From: an uncultured Blautia sp. | GTDB lineage: Bacteria; Bacillota; Clostridia; Lachnospirales; Lachnospiraceae | Assembly (NCBI GenBank): GCA_934394545.1 | Contig: CAKRRG010000043.1 | Location: 1-23,832, forward strand | Length of the DNA: 23,832 nt | Reading direction: 5' to 3' | Shown: positions 9,812 through 16,951 of the stretch, piece by piece | How positions within the stretch are numbered: position 1 is the stretch's first letter | Layout of the letters: each line of letters opens with the position of its first letter | Position numbers and translations under genes: made by a program | The notes under the pieces: model-generated | What the model was told of the DNA's origin: nothing | The model's database searches: none | Seen by the model: the letters and a program-made list of their open reading frames with translations, nothing else

Positions 9812-10492
9812 TTATCCCATTAGAATTCCGGCAGCACGAAGATTTGCCAGGAGGGTATTGAACTGGGTCACAACATCTTCTGTTCCGGTGGCATCTGCTA
9901 CTGCAGCTGCTGGTGCAGGTGTGGGACCTGTAGGGCCTGCCGGGCCTTCTGGACCTGTGGGGCCGACTGGGCCTTCCGGGCCTGTGGGGCCAACTGCGCC
10001 TTCCGGGCCTGTGGGGCCAATCGGGCCATCTGCGCCTACCAGACCGGCGGGGCCAGTTGCTCCTGTGGGACCGGTTGCTCCTGTGAGGCCGGTCGCTCCT
10101 GCCGGGCCGGTCGCTCCTGCCGGGCCGGTTGCTCCTGTGGGGCCAGCTACTCCTGTGGGGCCGATTGCTCCTGCCGGGCCGGTTGCTCCTGTGGGGCCAG
10201 GGAAGCCCTGGGAACCGGGTTCGCCCTGAGGTCCCATAGGTCCTGCCGGACCCACCGGTCCCTGGCAACCTCTTGGTCCTATTGGACCTGTCACACCAGG
10301 ACAGCCTCTCGGTCCCATTGGACCCATAGGACCTGTAGCGCCACGAGGACCTGCCGGTCCCTGTCCCGGACAGGAACAATCGCATCCACAGCGATTATGA
10401 TTGCCAAAACAGGATGTACCGGAAACGTCTTTCCTATCACCTAAATCTTCCTGTTCAGAAGAATTTTTCTGATTATGGCGGTCAAAAAACAT
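9812..10492 (-). CDS. Collagen-like Gly-X-Y repeat protein (exosporium/surface type)
   Basis: A 226-aa protein with three parts. The first is a hydrophilic N-terminus (1-30) followed by a Cys-rich patch (CGCDCSC at 35-41). The second is about 48 Gly-X-Y triplets (about 43-190), dominated by [12 protein letters not shown] and GPMGPR. The third is a short C-terminal segment with [19 protein letters not shown], the type of cap that follows collagen repeats in clostridial proteins. No Sec signal peptide or LPXTG anchor is seen, which favours a spore-surface (BclA-like) or otherwise unconventional location over a cell-wall protein; this is inference. ATG at 10492 is chosen because GAGAGGAG sits 7 nt upstream. 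A second AGGAGG at 10563-10568 is 13 nt from an in-frame GTG (10549) and fits less well. The glycosyltransferase gene lies immediately upstream. Thr-rich Y positions would be candidate O-glycosylation sites. Confidence 0.88.
   Translation of the reverse strand: MFFDRHNQKNSSEQEDLGDRKDVSGTSCFGNHNRCGCDCSCPGQGPAGPRGATGPMGPMGPRGCPGVTGPIGPRGCQGPVGPAGPMGPQGEPGSQGFPGPTGATGPAGAIGPTGVAGPTGATGPAGATGPAGATGLTGATGPTGATGPAGLVGADGPIGPTGPEGAVGPTGPEGPVGPTGPEGPAGPTGPTPAPAAAVADATGTEDVVTQFNTLLANLRAAGILMG
9923..10366. repeat. Degenerate 9/18-nt tandem repeats encoding Gly-X-Y triplets
   Basis: GC-rich direct repeats built on GGGCCGGT-GCTCCTG-type units encode the collagen region. They stay in frame because unit lengths are multiples of 9 nt. 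Such arrays change copy number by slippage, so repeat number is likely to vary between strains. Confidence 0.85.
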
Positions 10493-10570
10493 ACCATTTC
10501 TCCTCTCAACACCAGAAATATTCATTACCAATATATGAACTACCGCCACTATAGGTGAATAGCCTCCTCT

Positions 10571-11650
10571 TTATCCCAATCCCAGAACCTCCCTGAAATA
10601 CGTTTCATTTTCAATAACCGCCGGATGCTTCGGCTTCAACGCCCTGGCCTTTTTATGAAATTCAAAAGCTTCTTTATGCATTCCCATTCTATCCAGACAA
10701 ACACACAGCTGTATAAAGGGAATAAAATTGTGGCAATCCCCAAAATAAAAGCCAACGTTTTCTTTCTTTTGCGGTGCAAGAAGCGCCTGCTGATACCAGT
10801 ATGCCGCTGTTTCCGTTTTCTGCTTTTCCATAAATAGCTTTCCTATTTCGCAGCAGATTTCCGCTCTTGGATCTGCCAGTGCAAAGCTGCATAAAAGTGC
10901 CTTCAGCGCATCCTCTTGCTCATTCAGTGCCTGATAACAATAAGAAAGAACCAGGCAGCTGTCCAGTTTATTTTCGATCCAGCCATCTGGTTCTTCCCAA
11001 AATTTTTTCAAAATAAAAATCGCATATTCATATTGTTTCTGATAAAAAAGCTCCCTGCCGTAATAATACAAATGCCGTGAAGTCAGCACTTCTCCATCTG
11101 CAAGCATTTTTTCATATATATGCAGGTTTCGAAAGGACTCTGCCGTTTTTACCTTGCGATGCTGGATCTGCACATCTGAATACAGGATTTTCCCCGCCGG
11201 AAGAATGGATTCATGAACCCGTCCCTGCCATCTGAAGTTCCGGGAGGTTTTCATAATACGCTCTCTGAAATAAGAAAAAACAGTGTGATTCCATTGATCA
11301 AAGCCCACTGCATAATCCATCATTACCACATCTGTATCCCTGCTCAGGTTCTCCTTTAACCTAAGCAGCTTCCCCTGATTCTCCGGCGTGATCACATCGT
11401 CTGCATCCAGCCACATCCAATAATCCGTATCTGCTTTTTCCGTAATAAAATTCCGGGCAGCAGAAAAATCATCCTTCCAGGGAAAATCATAAATTTCCGA
11501 AGTAAATGCCGCCGCAATTTCCTTTGTTTTATCCGAAGAACCGGTATCGCAGATATAAATTCTGTCCACGATCCGGCTCATCGGCTCCAGAATCCTGGCC
11601 AGCGCAGCTTCCTCATCCTTTACGATCATACACAAACCCAGGGATATCAT
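10571..11650 (-). CDS. Family 2 glycosyltransferase with C-terminal TPR-like helical repeats
   Basis: A 359-aa soluble protein. The N-terminal GT-A domain (about 1-200) opens with SLGLCMIVKDEE, has CDTGSSDKT (34-42) for nucleotide-sugar binding and DAD (82-84) as the metal-binding DXD in WMWLDADD. This is the SunS-like GT2 subgroup, which includes peptide and protein glycosyltransferases. The C-terminal half has helical repeats (AIFILKKFWEE, ALKALLCSFALADP, AAYWYQQALL, AFEFHKKARALKP) that look like TPRs for protein binding. ATG at 11650 has AAAAAAGG at 11660-11667; the TTG at 11659 is rejected. It lies 78 nt upstream of the collagen-like gene on the same strand, so glycosylation of that protein is the natural guess. 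The sugar is unknown. A TATAAT at 11705-11710 lacks a -35 match. Confidence 0.85.
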   Translation of the reverse strand: MISLGLCMIVKDEEAALARILEPMSRIVDRIYICDTGSSDKTKEIAAAFTSEIYDFPWKDDFSAARNFITEKADTDYWMWLDADDVITPENQGKLLRLKENLSRDTDVVMMDYAVGFDQWNHTVFSYFRERIMKTSRNFRWQGRVHESILPAGKILYSDVQIQHRKVKTAESFRNLHIYEKMLADGEVLTSRHLYYYGRELFYQKQYEYAIFILKKFWEEPDGWIENKLDSCLVLSYCYQALNEQEDALKALLCSFALADPRAEICCEIGKLFMEKQKTETAAYWYQQALLAPQKKENVGFYFGDCHNFIPFIQLCVCLDRMGMHKEAFEFHKKARALKPKHPAVIENETYFREVLGLG

Positions 11651-11701
11651 AGCAAACAACCTTTTTTCAACAAGATATGCTTCCCCGAAATTTTTTATTC
11701 C

Positions 11702-13408
11702 TTAATTATAAGGCACCACTACTGCCTTACATCTTTTCTTATAAAAGGAAATACCGTAAAACATCAGGTTATACCGGCCATCGTTTTCCAGATATTGAAA
11801 ATATCTTCGATCCTGAATCTGTTGAATTGCTTTTTCACAGGCCTTATCTAATCCTGATGCATCCTTGGAATATTTAAGTTCCATGACTATACCCATATCC
11901 GGATTCTCCGGTTCAATAATAATATCTGCAAAACCCTCTCCGGCTTCTACATTTGACCGAACTATCCAGTCTGTATTTCCTGTTAGCAGCCCAACCAAAA
12001 GCGTATGGTAGGAACTCTCTTTTTCTGACTCTGGAGCTTTTGTGTCAAAAACACTAATTGAATTGCTAAGGATCCGGTTCAAATACCGTTCTACATCCTC
12101 TGGATTTCCTTCTTCAATTGATTTCCAGAAGGCTGTCAGCTGTTCCGTATTATTATGAACCTTATTTTCAAACCATTCTTGTATTTGATGCTTATACACT
12201 TCTCTGACTTCTTTGTTTGGTATGACTAATTTATATGCCCCCTGCTCTGTCATTCCAACCTGTGTCAAATATCCTGTTGTAAACAAAACGCTCCAGATAT
12301 TGTCAATATTGTTATCAATTTCATCATAAGTCAATTCCAAATGAAGGAATTTTTCTATAGCTTCTCCTGCGATCAAGCGTTCAATTTCGTCCCTTGTTGT
12401 TTTATTTGCTTTTGCAATGAAGCGTTTCACAAGGGAATTCCCACTACTGTTAATCCAATAACATTTTGGTTCTGCATTCCCATCTTCGCAAAGCAATTCT
12501 ACATGATTAATGATATCCCAAGGGCAATAAATATCCGCATCTCCGAAATGATAGCCATCATACCATTCTTTCATCTCTGGCAAATGCGACTCCAGATGGT
12601 ATGATTTCAGCAGATTTTCAACTTCTTTCTCTGTAAATCCAAACTGCTCATCAAAACGAACATCCGTAATAGAGAGAATTTTGAAATTATTAAGTCCTGT
12701 AAAAATACTTTCTTTGGAAACACGCAGGCATCCGGTCAGGATAGCAAACTGTAAAAAATCGTTTGTCTTAAGTGTTTCTCCCAGCAATCCCCGAATCAAG
12801 AATACCATTTCTCCATAGTATCCCTCTTGAAATGCTTTGTCCAAAGGCACGTCATACTCATCAATAAGTACAATTGTCTTCTGTTCATAGTGCTTGTACA
12901 AAAGCTCTGCCAGATTTTTAAGCGAAAATCTAAGCTTCACCGAAGCTGCAGAAGACAATCCCTTATTTAACGAAATCAGTCCACGATACATCTCTTTATC
13001 GTCCGCATCAAGCTTATCACTTTCCAGAAGAAATTTAAATCGTCTTGCCTCAGCTGCAATCAATTCTGCAAGACTAAGCCGTGCTTCCCCAAACGAGCTT
13101 CCCTCCACACCCTTCAATGTGAGAAAAATAACCGGGAATTTTCCCATATACTGGTCACAAAGATTTCTCTTCGTGGAAATGTAGAGCCCATCAAATAAGG
13201 ATTCATCTGTTCCCACTTCAAAAAAATAACGAAGCATACTCATATTAAGCGTTTTCCCGAACCGCCGCGGTCTCGTAAAAAGGTTCACCTTTCCCCAGTT
13301 TTGAAGAAGCTGTTCAATCAATTTTGTTTTATCAATATAATAAAATCCCAGCTGACGGATTTCCTGAAAATTCTCAATGCCAACCGGAAGCATTAAGGAT
13401 GTTGCCAT
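11702..13408 (-). CDS. AAA-ATPase-like protein with C-terminal PD-(D/E)XK nuclease-like domain
   Basis: A 568-aa protein of the AAA-ATPase_like plus PD-(D/E)XK family that is abundant in gut Clostridia and Bacteroidetes and usually has unknown function. The N-terminal IENFQEIRQLGFYYIDKT is the family signature. The P-loop-equivalent RPRRFGKT lies at 46-53 and Walker B LIDEYD at 181-186. The C-terminal nuclease-like core has D495 in GFADIIIEP and E510-L-K512 in VMELKYS, so the D...EXK residues are kept. ATG at 13408 has GGAG at 13417-13420. It begins 28 nt after the 125-aa gene and may be the last gene of the PLD-like/metallopeptidase operon. It is full length and shows no break. Confidence 0.88.
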   Translation of the reverse strand: MATSLMLPVGIENFQEIRQLGFYYIDKTKLIEQLLQNWGKVNLFTRPRRFGKTLNMSMLRYFFEVGTDESLFDGLYISTKRNLCDQYMGKFPVIFLTLKGVEGSSFGEARLSLAELIAAEARRFKFLLESDKLDADDKEMYRGLISLNKGLSSAASVKLRFSLKNLAELLYKHYEQKTIVLIDEYDVPLDKAFQEGYYGEMVFLIRGLLGETLKTNDFLQFAILTGCLRVSKESIFTGLNNFKILSITDVRFDEQFGFTEKEVENLLKSYHLESHLPEMKEWYDGYHFGDADIYCPWDIINHVELLCEDGNAEPKCYWINSSGNSLVKRFIAKANKTTRDEIERLIAGEAIEKFLHLELTYDEIDNNIDNIWSVLFTTGYLTQVGMTEQGAYKLVIPNKEVREVYKHQIQEWFENKVHNNTEQLTAFWKSIEEGNPEDVERYLNRILSNSISVFDTKAPESEKESSYHTLLVGLLTGNTDWIVRSNVEAGEGFADIIIEPENPDMGIVMELKYSKDASGLDKACEKAIQQIQDRRYFQYLENDGRYNLMFYGISFYKKRCKAVVVPYN

Positions 13409-13436
13409 ACTTTTTTCTCCTTTTCCAAGCGATACC

Positions 13437-13814
13437 TTACATCTTTTCTTTCACTTTTTCCGGAATATCAATCAACCCAAATCGGTAAAAAATCCCATAA
13501 ATATAAGTTACGCCCCGAATGTCTCCAAGCGCTTTCGGGCGATTCACTACAGCTCCTATCTCTTCTATATTGCCAAATATCAGCAGCACAGAACTCCAAG
13601 CCAGACTCTTGCTATTCTCTCTACGGTCAATCCAAAGCTCCTTCGTATATTTCCCATTTCTCCCCTTTCTCACTTCATAAGTGAACGAAAGTCCGGAATA
13701 GGTTTTGAATTCTACATTTTGATAGGCCAGGATTGCCTCCCACAGATGCTCCGCTGTCGGCTCTTCTCGCAGCCTCTTTATTACCTGTGATCTTTGCTGT
13801 ATTTCTGTCTCCAC
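13437..13814 (-). CDS. Small conserved protein of unknown function
   Basis: A 125-aa protein that I cannot assign to a named domain. It is soluble and mixed alpha/beta in character, with the striking segments EEPTAEHLWEAILAYQN (about 17-33), LWIDRRENSK and VVNRPKALGDIRGVTYIYGI near the C-terminus. There are no catalytic-looking His/Cys clusters and no membrane segment. The start is GTG at 13814, preceded by a GGGGG stretch (13822-13826) that serves as ribosome binding site. It follows the metallopeptidase gene by 20 nt and precedes the AAA/PD-(D/E)XK gene by 28 nt, so it is probably co-transcribed with both. Coding is supported by tight spacing and an open frame with ordinary composition. Confidence 0.7.
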   Translation of the reverse strand: METEIQQRSQVIKRLREEPTAEHLWEAILAYQNVEFKTYSGLSFTYEVRKGRNGKYTKELWIDRRENSKSLAWSSVLLIFGNIEEIGAVVNRPKALGDIRGVTYIYGIFYRFGLIDIPEKVKEKM

Positions 13815-13834
13815 ACGGATTCCCCCAGATTTAT

Positions 13835-15292
13835 CTAATTGGTAGTTTCTTCCCGAATCTGCCGTAAAATATGCATTGCTTCAAATGCAAGCAGTTTATT
13901 CTTCTCTATTTCCAACATCAATTTTCTATATGCTTCTATGCTAAACTGCGGTTCCGGTCGATACTGCAAATTCAGAACTTCCAGCAAATATTTTTCTGCA
14001 AAGCGATCCGCTGCATTCTCGACTTCGGAACGGTTTTCCCCATCATACTCTGCATGTTTTTCCACTTGATCGCAATCACCATTCATGATATGCCCACATT
14101 CATGTAATATGCTCAAAGAAAACACCGCTCTTTGTAACCCTTTGCAAATTTCTGTCTCACCATAAAATGAAATAAGCTCTTTGGGGATACCGCTGATATC
14201 AGAAGTTTTCCCACGAATTTTCCATATCAGTCCTTCCAGGTAAGCAACATGATATCCTTGTAGCTTAGTTCCATAAACATATGCATTGCATGCATTCGAA
14301 AAACCAATATTCACATGAACATCCGGCATTGCCTGCTTAAAAGTATAATAAATCTTCTGCAAGTTAACAAGACCTTCATTTATCATTTTTAAGCTCTCTG
14401 ACAGCTCTTCTTCTCCTTCTATTTCTTCCGGTACAAAAGAATAGAGCTCAACTTTTTCTCCAGAAGGAAGCTCAATTACTCCGGCATTTGCAAAATTTGG
14501 CCTTACTTCCATAATGTCCTGCAAGGAAAATAGGCTCAATAATTTTTCTGAGAAATCACAACAACACTCCTCTGCATTTTCGTCTGTGCGATTCTGTTTA
14601 AATTCATCTAATATCCTTTTTCCTTTTGTTACCAATTTTTCATCAAGGGCGCCTCTCTCTTTTGGCTGTATCTGCAAAATCAAATTTTTCAATTTCTTTT
14701 CATAAGCAACATCAAATCTTATGGTAGAAATTATTTCCAACAAATTACAGATTTCAACTTCCTTATACCAGAAAAATCCCGGATTCTCTCTTTGCTTATG
14801 TAAAAACTCTTCTAGTCCCATTACACAAGCCTGGAACTTTTTTAATTTTACCTGATCACTGACATAAAACATCTTTTCTTCCAGAAAACATTCTGTATCA
14901 ACCGTGGAAACAAATGCATTTATCTTACTTAACAGTTCTTGCATTTGTTGACACTTTCTGCCGTTCCCTTCTTGAAGCAGTTTCCTTTCGCAATCTTTTT
15001 TCAGATAGATTCCTGAATAGCGCAATTTTTCTCTCAATCCCCTGTATAGATTTGCCAAAAGAATCCGTTCATACTCTGACTGTTCTGTCTGCGGCTGTAC
15101 GGTAACCCAAAATTCATTATGTGTATATGGATGCCTGTATGCATAGTTTTTATCACCATCTGAACTCAACAGAAAAACCACCGGCATGTCCATCTGATTT
15201 AATATTTCTTCTGCCACCTTCAATGCTTTTGACGATACATTCAATTTCTTCGGATCAATAATTACTTGTGAGTCTCTTTTATCATCATTCAT
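13835..15292 (-). CDS. Putative zinc metallopeptidase with HECGH motif (ImmA/IrrE- or U49-like)
   Basis: A 485-aa soluble protein. A zincin-type active site is visible near the C-terminus: H397-E398-C-G-H401 within ILHECGHIMNGDC. Its likely third ligand is E425 in the helix VENAADRFAEKYL, the spacing and pattern seen in ImmA/IrrE (M78) and Lit-like (U49) peptidases. The roughly 390 residues before it carry no motif I recognise and may be a target-recognition or sensing region. ATG at 15292 overlaps the stop of the upstream PLD-like gene by 4 nt (ATGA), implying translational coupling. Known relatives act in phage biology: ImmA cleaves an ICE repressor, and Lit cleaves EF-Tu to abort infection. 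A defence or regulatory proteolysis role is inference; the exact family is uncertain. Confidence 0.72.
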   Translation of the reverse strand: MNDDKRDSQVIIDPKKLNVSSKALKVAEEILNQMDMPVVFLLSSDGDKNYAYRHPYTHNEFWVTVQPQTEQSEYERILLANLYRGLREKLRYSGIYLKKDCERKLLQEGNGRKCQQMQELLSKINAFVSTVDTECFLEEKMFYVSDQVKLKKFQACVMGLEEFLHKQRENPGFFWYKEVEICNLLEIISTIRFDVAYEKKLKNLILQIQPKERGALDEKLVTKGKRILDEFKQNRTDENAEECCCDFSEKLLSLFSLQDIMEVRPNFANAGVIELPSGEKVELYSFVPEEIEGEEELSESLKMINEGLVNLQKIYYTFKQAMPDVHVNIGFSNACNAYVYGTKLQGYHVAYLEGLIWKIRGKTSDISGIPKELISFYGETEICKGLQRAVFSLSILHECGHIMNGDCDQVEKHAEYDGENRSEVENAADRFAEKYLLEVLNLQYRPEPQFSIEAYRKLMLEIEKNKLLAFEAMHILRQIREETTN

Positions 15293-15789
15293 AAAATTCC
15301 TCTGGTCCGAAGCTCGTCTTTCAATGCTTCTACTTCCTCTGTTCTCAATTCGTCAATCCGGCAAATTTTCCGTCCAATCCCATTCAAAGAAGTTCCGAAA
15401 ACAATACATTTATCCGTTTCCAGACAAAGCCAGAAACGGTCATGACAATCTGTCAACCTTCCTTCGGCAACCAAGGCAACATTCTGCGCACGAAGAGCAT
15501 TTTCTACCTCTGTATACAATGTCTGATTTTGAATATTTCCAGCACAATAAATTATTTTTGAAGCTTCAAGCTCCTTCAACAGCTCTTTCAGATCTTTTTT
15601 ATAATTTTCATCGCAATTTGCCGGAAATAAATACGGATCCGTTATATACACGATATGGCCTTTTGCATTTAATTTTTTTAATTCCCGTGACGCAACCGCT
15701 TTTAAAGTTTCGCTTGTCCCACAAATCAGTGTATTTTCTGCATTAAATGCCACTTCAAATTTTTCAATTCTTTTATCATTCTTCTTCAT
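15289..15789 (-). CDS. Phospholipase-D-like (HDR variant of HKD) protein
   Basis: A 166-aa protein with a single PLD-superfamily-like core. DPY at 51-53 ends a beta strand (HIVYITDPYLF). H116-D-R118 followed by G132-T-S-L-N136 resembles the HxK...GSxN active-site layout, with Lys replaced by Arg. Such HDR forms occur in MIT_C-like and defence-associated proteins and may be nucleases, phosphoesterases or catalytically dead sensors. The start at 15789 is set by GGGGGGAG about 5 nt upstream. The frame stays open to 15900, but that part encodes the degraded end of another gene, so the longer version is rejected. Its stop overlaps the start of the metallopeptidase gene by 4 nt, so the two are made together. 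Confidence 0.68.
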   Translation of the reverse strand: MKKNDKRIEKFEVAFNAENTLICGTSETLKAVASRELKKLNAKGHIVYITDPYLFPANCDENYKKDLKELLKELEASKIIYCAGNIQNQTLYTEVENALRAQNVALVAEGRLTDCHDRFWLCLETDKCIVFGTSLNGIGRKICRIDELRTEEVEALKDELRTRGIL

Positions 15790-15828
15790 AATACTCCCCC
15801 CAAAAGTTTGTTCTGACGATATCAATCT

Positions 15829-15947
15829 GTACTTCCATATTTTTTTATCATAATTGATTCCAACAAGAAGAATAATGCAGTCTGCGCATTCTGGTTCCAC
15901 TTTAATTCTACAAGCAATGCCGGATAATCATTTCTTCCACTTTTCAT
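15829..15947 (-). pseudogene. Remnant of the 3' end of an AAA-ATPase/PD-(D/E)XK gene
   Basis: Conceptual translation on the reverse strand from 15929 gives DYPALLVELKWNQNAQTA. In another frame, about 15870 to 15829, it gives IILLVGINYDKKIWKY. From memory these are the two best-conserved blocks of the PD-(D/E)XK C-terminal domain of AAA-ATPase_like proteins, normally about 30 residues apart in one frame. Here the intervening part is deleted and the frame shifted. It is a fossil of a gene related to, but of a different subgroup from, the intact one at 11702-13408. It now forms the leader of the PLD-like gene. Confidence 0.65.
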
Positions 15948-15954
15948 CCAGAGC

Positions 15955-15987
15955 TTCTGGTCTCATTCCATGAGTTTAAGAACCCAA
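15955..15987 (-). mobile_element. 33-nt fossil fragment of an IS4/IS1634-type transposase
   Basis: Bases 15955-15987 match bases 21340-21372 inside the transposase remnant at 31 of 33 positions in the same orientation, and encode the same peptide GFLNSWNETR. The stretch from here to the hicAB terminator (15988-16071) shows nothing else I can support. Confidence 0.6.
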
Positions 15988-16071
15988 ATTTACAAATCTT
16001 TCGTTGCTATACGCCGAAAAAAGAGCTGGCCTCTCAACACGACATGGATGTCTTCTAGCGACAGATTCTGT

Positions 16072-16106
16072 AAAAAATCCCACTCAGCTGTGTGGCTGGG
16101 TGGGAT
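16072..16106 (-). terminator. Intrinsic terminator of hicAB
   Basis: A 12-bp stem (16077-16088 with 16095-16106, one G-U-type pair) with a short loop is followed on the reverse strand by TTTTTT (plus-strand A run 16072-16077). It begins 7 nt after the hicB stop and is a textbook rho-independent terminator. Confidence 0.92.
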
Positions 16107-16112
16107 GCCTGG

Positions 16113-16460
16113 TTAAACGACAACTCGCGCTGCTGGAGAATCCTTCAAAGTATCTTCGATGTACTTATTCATGGACATTTGATGGGCTGTTGTATAAATG
16201 AATAGCTTTTTATGAAGGTCAGGGGAAAGGCGGATATTGAAGCTGCCTTTGAATGCAACTTCGGGTTCCTTTCCTTCTGCCTTGCAGGTTTCCAGATAAT
16301 CATCGATGGCACCGTGAAAATCGTCCAGAAGTTCCTTGGCACTTTCGCCTTCGTAAGAAATCAAGGAACGAATCCCCATGACCTTACCATAAAAAATGCC
16401 ATCTTCTTCGGAAAACTCAACGCTTCCGACATAGCCTTTGTATTGAATAGTGTTATTCAT
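16113..16460 (-). CDS. hicB: Type II toxin-antitoxin antitoxin HicB
   Basis: A 115-aa antitoxin. The N-terminal HicB partial-RNase-H-like domain (about 1-65: YKGYVGSVEFSEEDGIFYGKV, DFHGAIDDYLETC) binds and neutralises HicA. The C-terminal ribbon-helix-helix segment (about 75-110: FNIRLSPDLHKKLFIYTTAHQMSMNKYIEDTL) binds DNA and should repress the operon. Its ATG overlaps the hicA stop by 4 nt (ATGA), giving translational coupling. The likely operator is the palindrome at 16757-16778. A strong terminator follows at once, so hicAB is an independent unit. Confidence 0.92.
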   Translation of the reverse strand: MNNTIQYKGYVGSVEFSEEDGIFYGKVMGIRSLISYEGESAKELLDDFHGAIDDYLETCKAEGKEPEVAFKGSFNIRLSPDLHKKLFIYTTAHQMSMNKYIEDTLKDSPAARVVV

Positions 16461-16711
16461 ATGAGACCCTCCTGTTCCAAAATCTCTATCAGCTGTTTGA
16501 TTTGATAAGCTTTTAATTCTTTTTGTGGATGTGGCTTATGGAGCAATATGCTTCCATGTTCATCGCTTACGAACATGACACGGGAACCACTTGTTTTTCC
16601 CTTGTTCGAGCGAATGTAATCCAAATATTTGAGTAACGTTTCAGCGTCATCGAAGGTGAAGTCCTTGGGCTTTGACTTGAGACGCTGAATGAGTTTTTCC
16701 TTTTGTCCCAT
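16457..16711 (-). CDS. hicA: Type II toxin-antitoxin toxin HicA (mRNA interferase)
   Basis: An 84-aa toxin with the dsRNA-binding-like fold of HicA, expected to cleave mRNA or tmRNA when free of HicB. Typical segments are KEKLIQRLKSKPKDFTFDDAE, GSRVMFVS and the catalytic-His region LLHKPHPQKELKAYQIKQLIEIL. It is longer than minimal HicA proteins of about 60 aa but within the range of this Firmicutes subgroup. ATG at 16711 is chosen because GGAGGG (16719-16724) lies 7 nt upstream; the open frame continues to a TTG at 16762 inside the promoter, which is rejected. Order is toxin first, then antitoxin, as usual for hicAB. Confidence 0.9.
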   Translation of the reverse strand: MGQKEKLIQRLKSKPKDFTFDDAETLLKYLDYIRSNKGKTSGSRVMFVSDEHGSILLHKPHPQKELKAYQIKQLIEILEQEGLI

Positions 16712-16733
16712 AGCATATCCCTCCGTTACTAAT

Positions 16734-16762
16734 AGCATACACGATAATCCAAGAAATTGCAA
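16734..16762 (-). promoter_or_regulatory. hicAB promoter
   Basis: On the reverse strand, -35 TTGCAA (16757-16762) and -10 TATGCT (16734-16739) are separated by exactly 17 nt, about 23 nt before the hicA start codon. Confidence 0.7.
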
Positions 16763-16778
16763 CTAAAAATAGTTGCGA
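16757..16778. promoter_or_regulatory. Palindromic operator of hicAB
   Basis: A perfect inverted repeat GCAACTA-AAAA-TAGTTGC (16759-16776), with weaker symmetry one or two bases further out, overlaps the -35 box. This is where a ribbon-helix-helix repressor such as HicB would block RNA polymerase. Confidence 0.65.
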
Positions 16779-16838
16779 AACAGAAAAGGTCTGAAATTTA
16801 TGTTATGTGAACTTCCAGAAATTTTCCGCCTAAAACTC

Positions 16839-16862
16839 GCACCACAGCCACAGCTGTGGTGC
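16839..16862. terminator. Hairpin, probable terminator of the TIR-HEPN operon
   Basis: A perfect 10-bp stem (16839-16848 with 16853-16862) closes a 4-nt loop about 90 nt beyond the stop of the 217-aa gene. On the reverse strand it is followed by GAGTTTTA, a weak T tract, so termination is plausible but not certain. The rest of the 16779-16951 gap shows nothing recognisable. Confidence 0.55.
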
Positions 16863-16951
16863 ATATACAGCATCCTTCTTTTTCCGACATGTGATCTTTC
16901 CCTGCACAAACGGTATTTTTACTAAAAAATCCAGCTACTCTCCCTTTTCTT

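Noticed and set aside
9768..10385. Pro/Arg-rich open frames on both strands over the collagen-like gene, and the idea of a CRISPR-like array
   Set aside because: They are frame shadows of the Gly-X-Y repeats. The units are contiguous 9/18-nt coding repeats without unique spacers, so not CRISPR.
11705..11710. Perfect TATAAT upstream of the glycosyltransferase gene
   Set aside because: No acceptable -35 box at 16-18 nt spacing, and it overlaps the stop of the preceding gene; not listed as a promoter.
13377..14107. Forward open frames over the 125-aa and metallopeptidase genes
   Set aside because: They run opposite well-supported reverse-strand genes, have no ribosome binding sites and show no motif.
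15790..15900. N-terminal extension of the PLD-like protein to 203 aa
   Set aside because: The extra residues (LLVGINYDKK) belong to the degraded end of another gene family, and a strong GGGGGGAG site marks ATG 15789 as the start.
16004..16201. Forward 65-codon open frame
   Set aside because: It overlaps the hicAB terminator and the hicB 3' end, lacks a ribosome binding site and resembles no protein.
16712..16762. Longer HicA starting at TTG 16762
   Set aside because: It would begin inside the -35 box of the hicAB promoter; ATG 16711 has a proper ribosome binding site.
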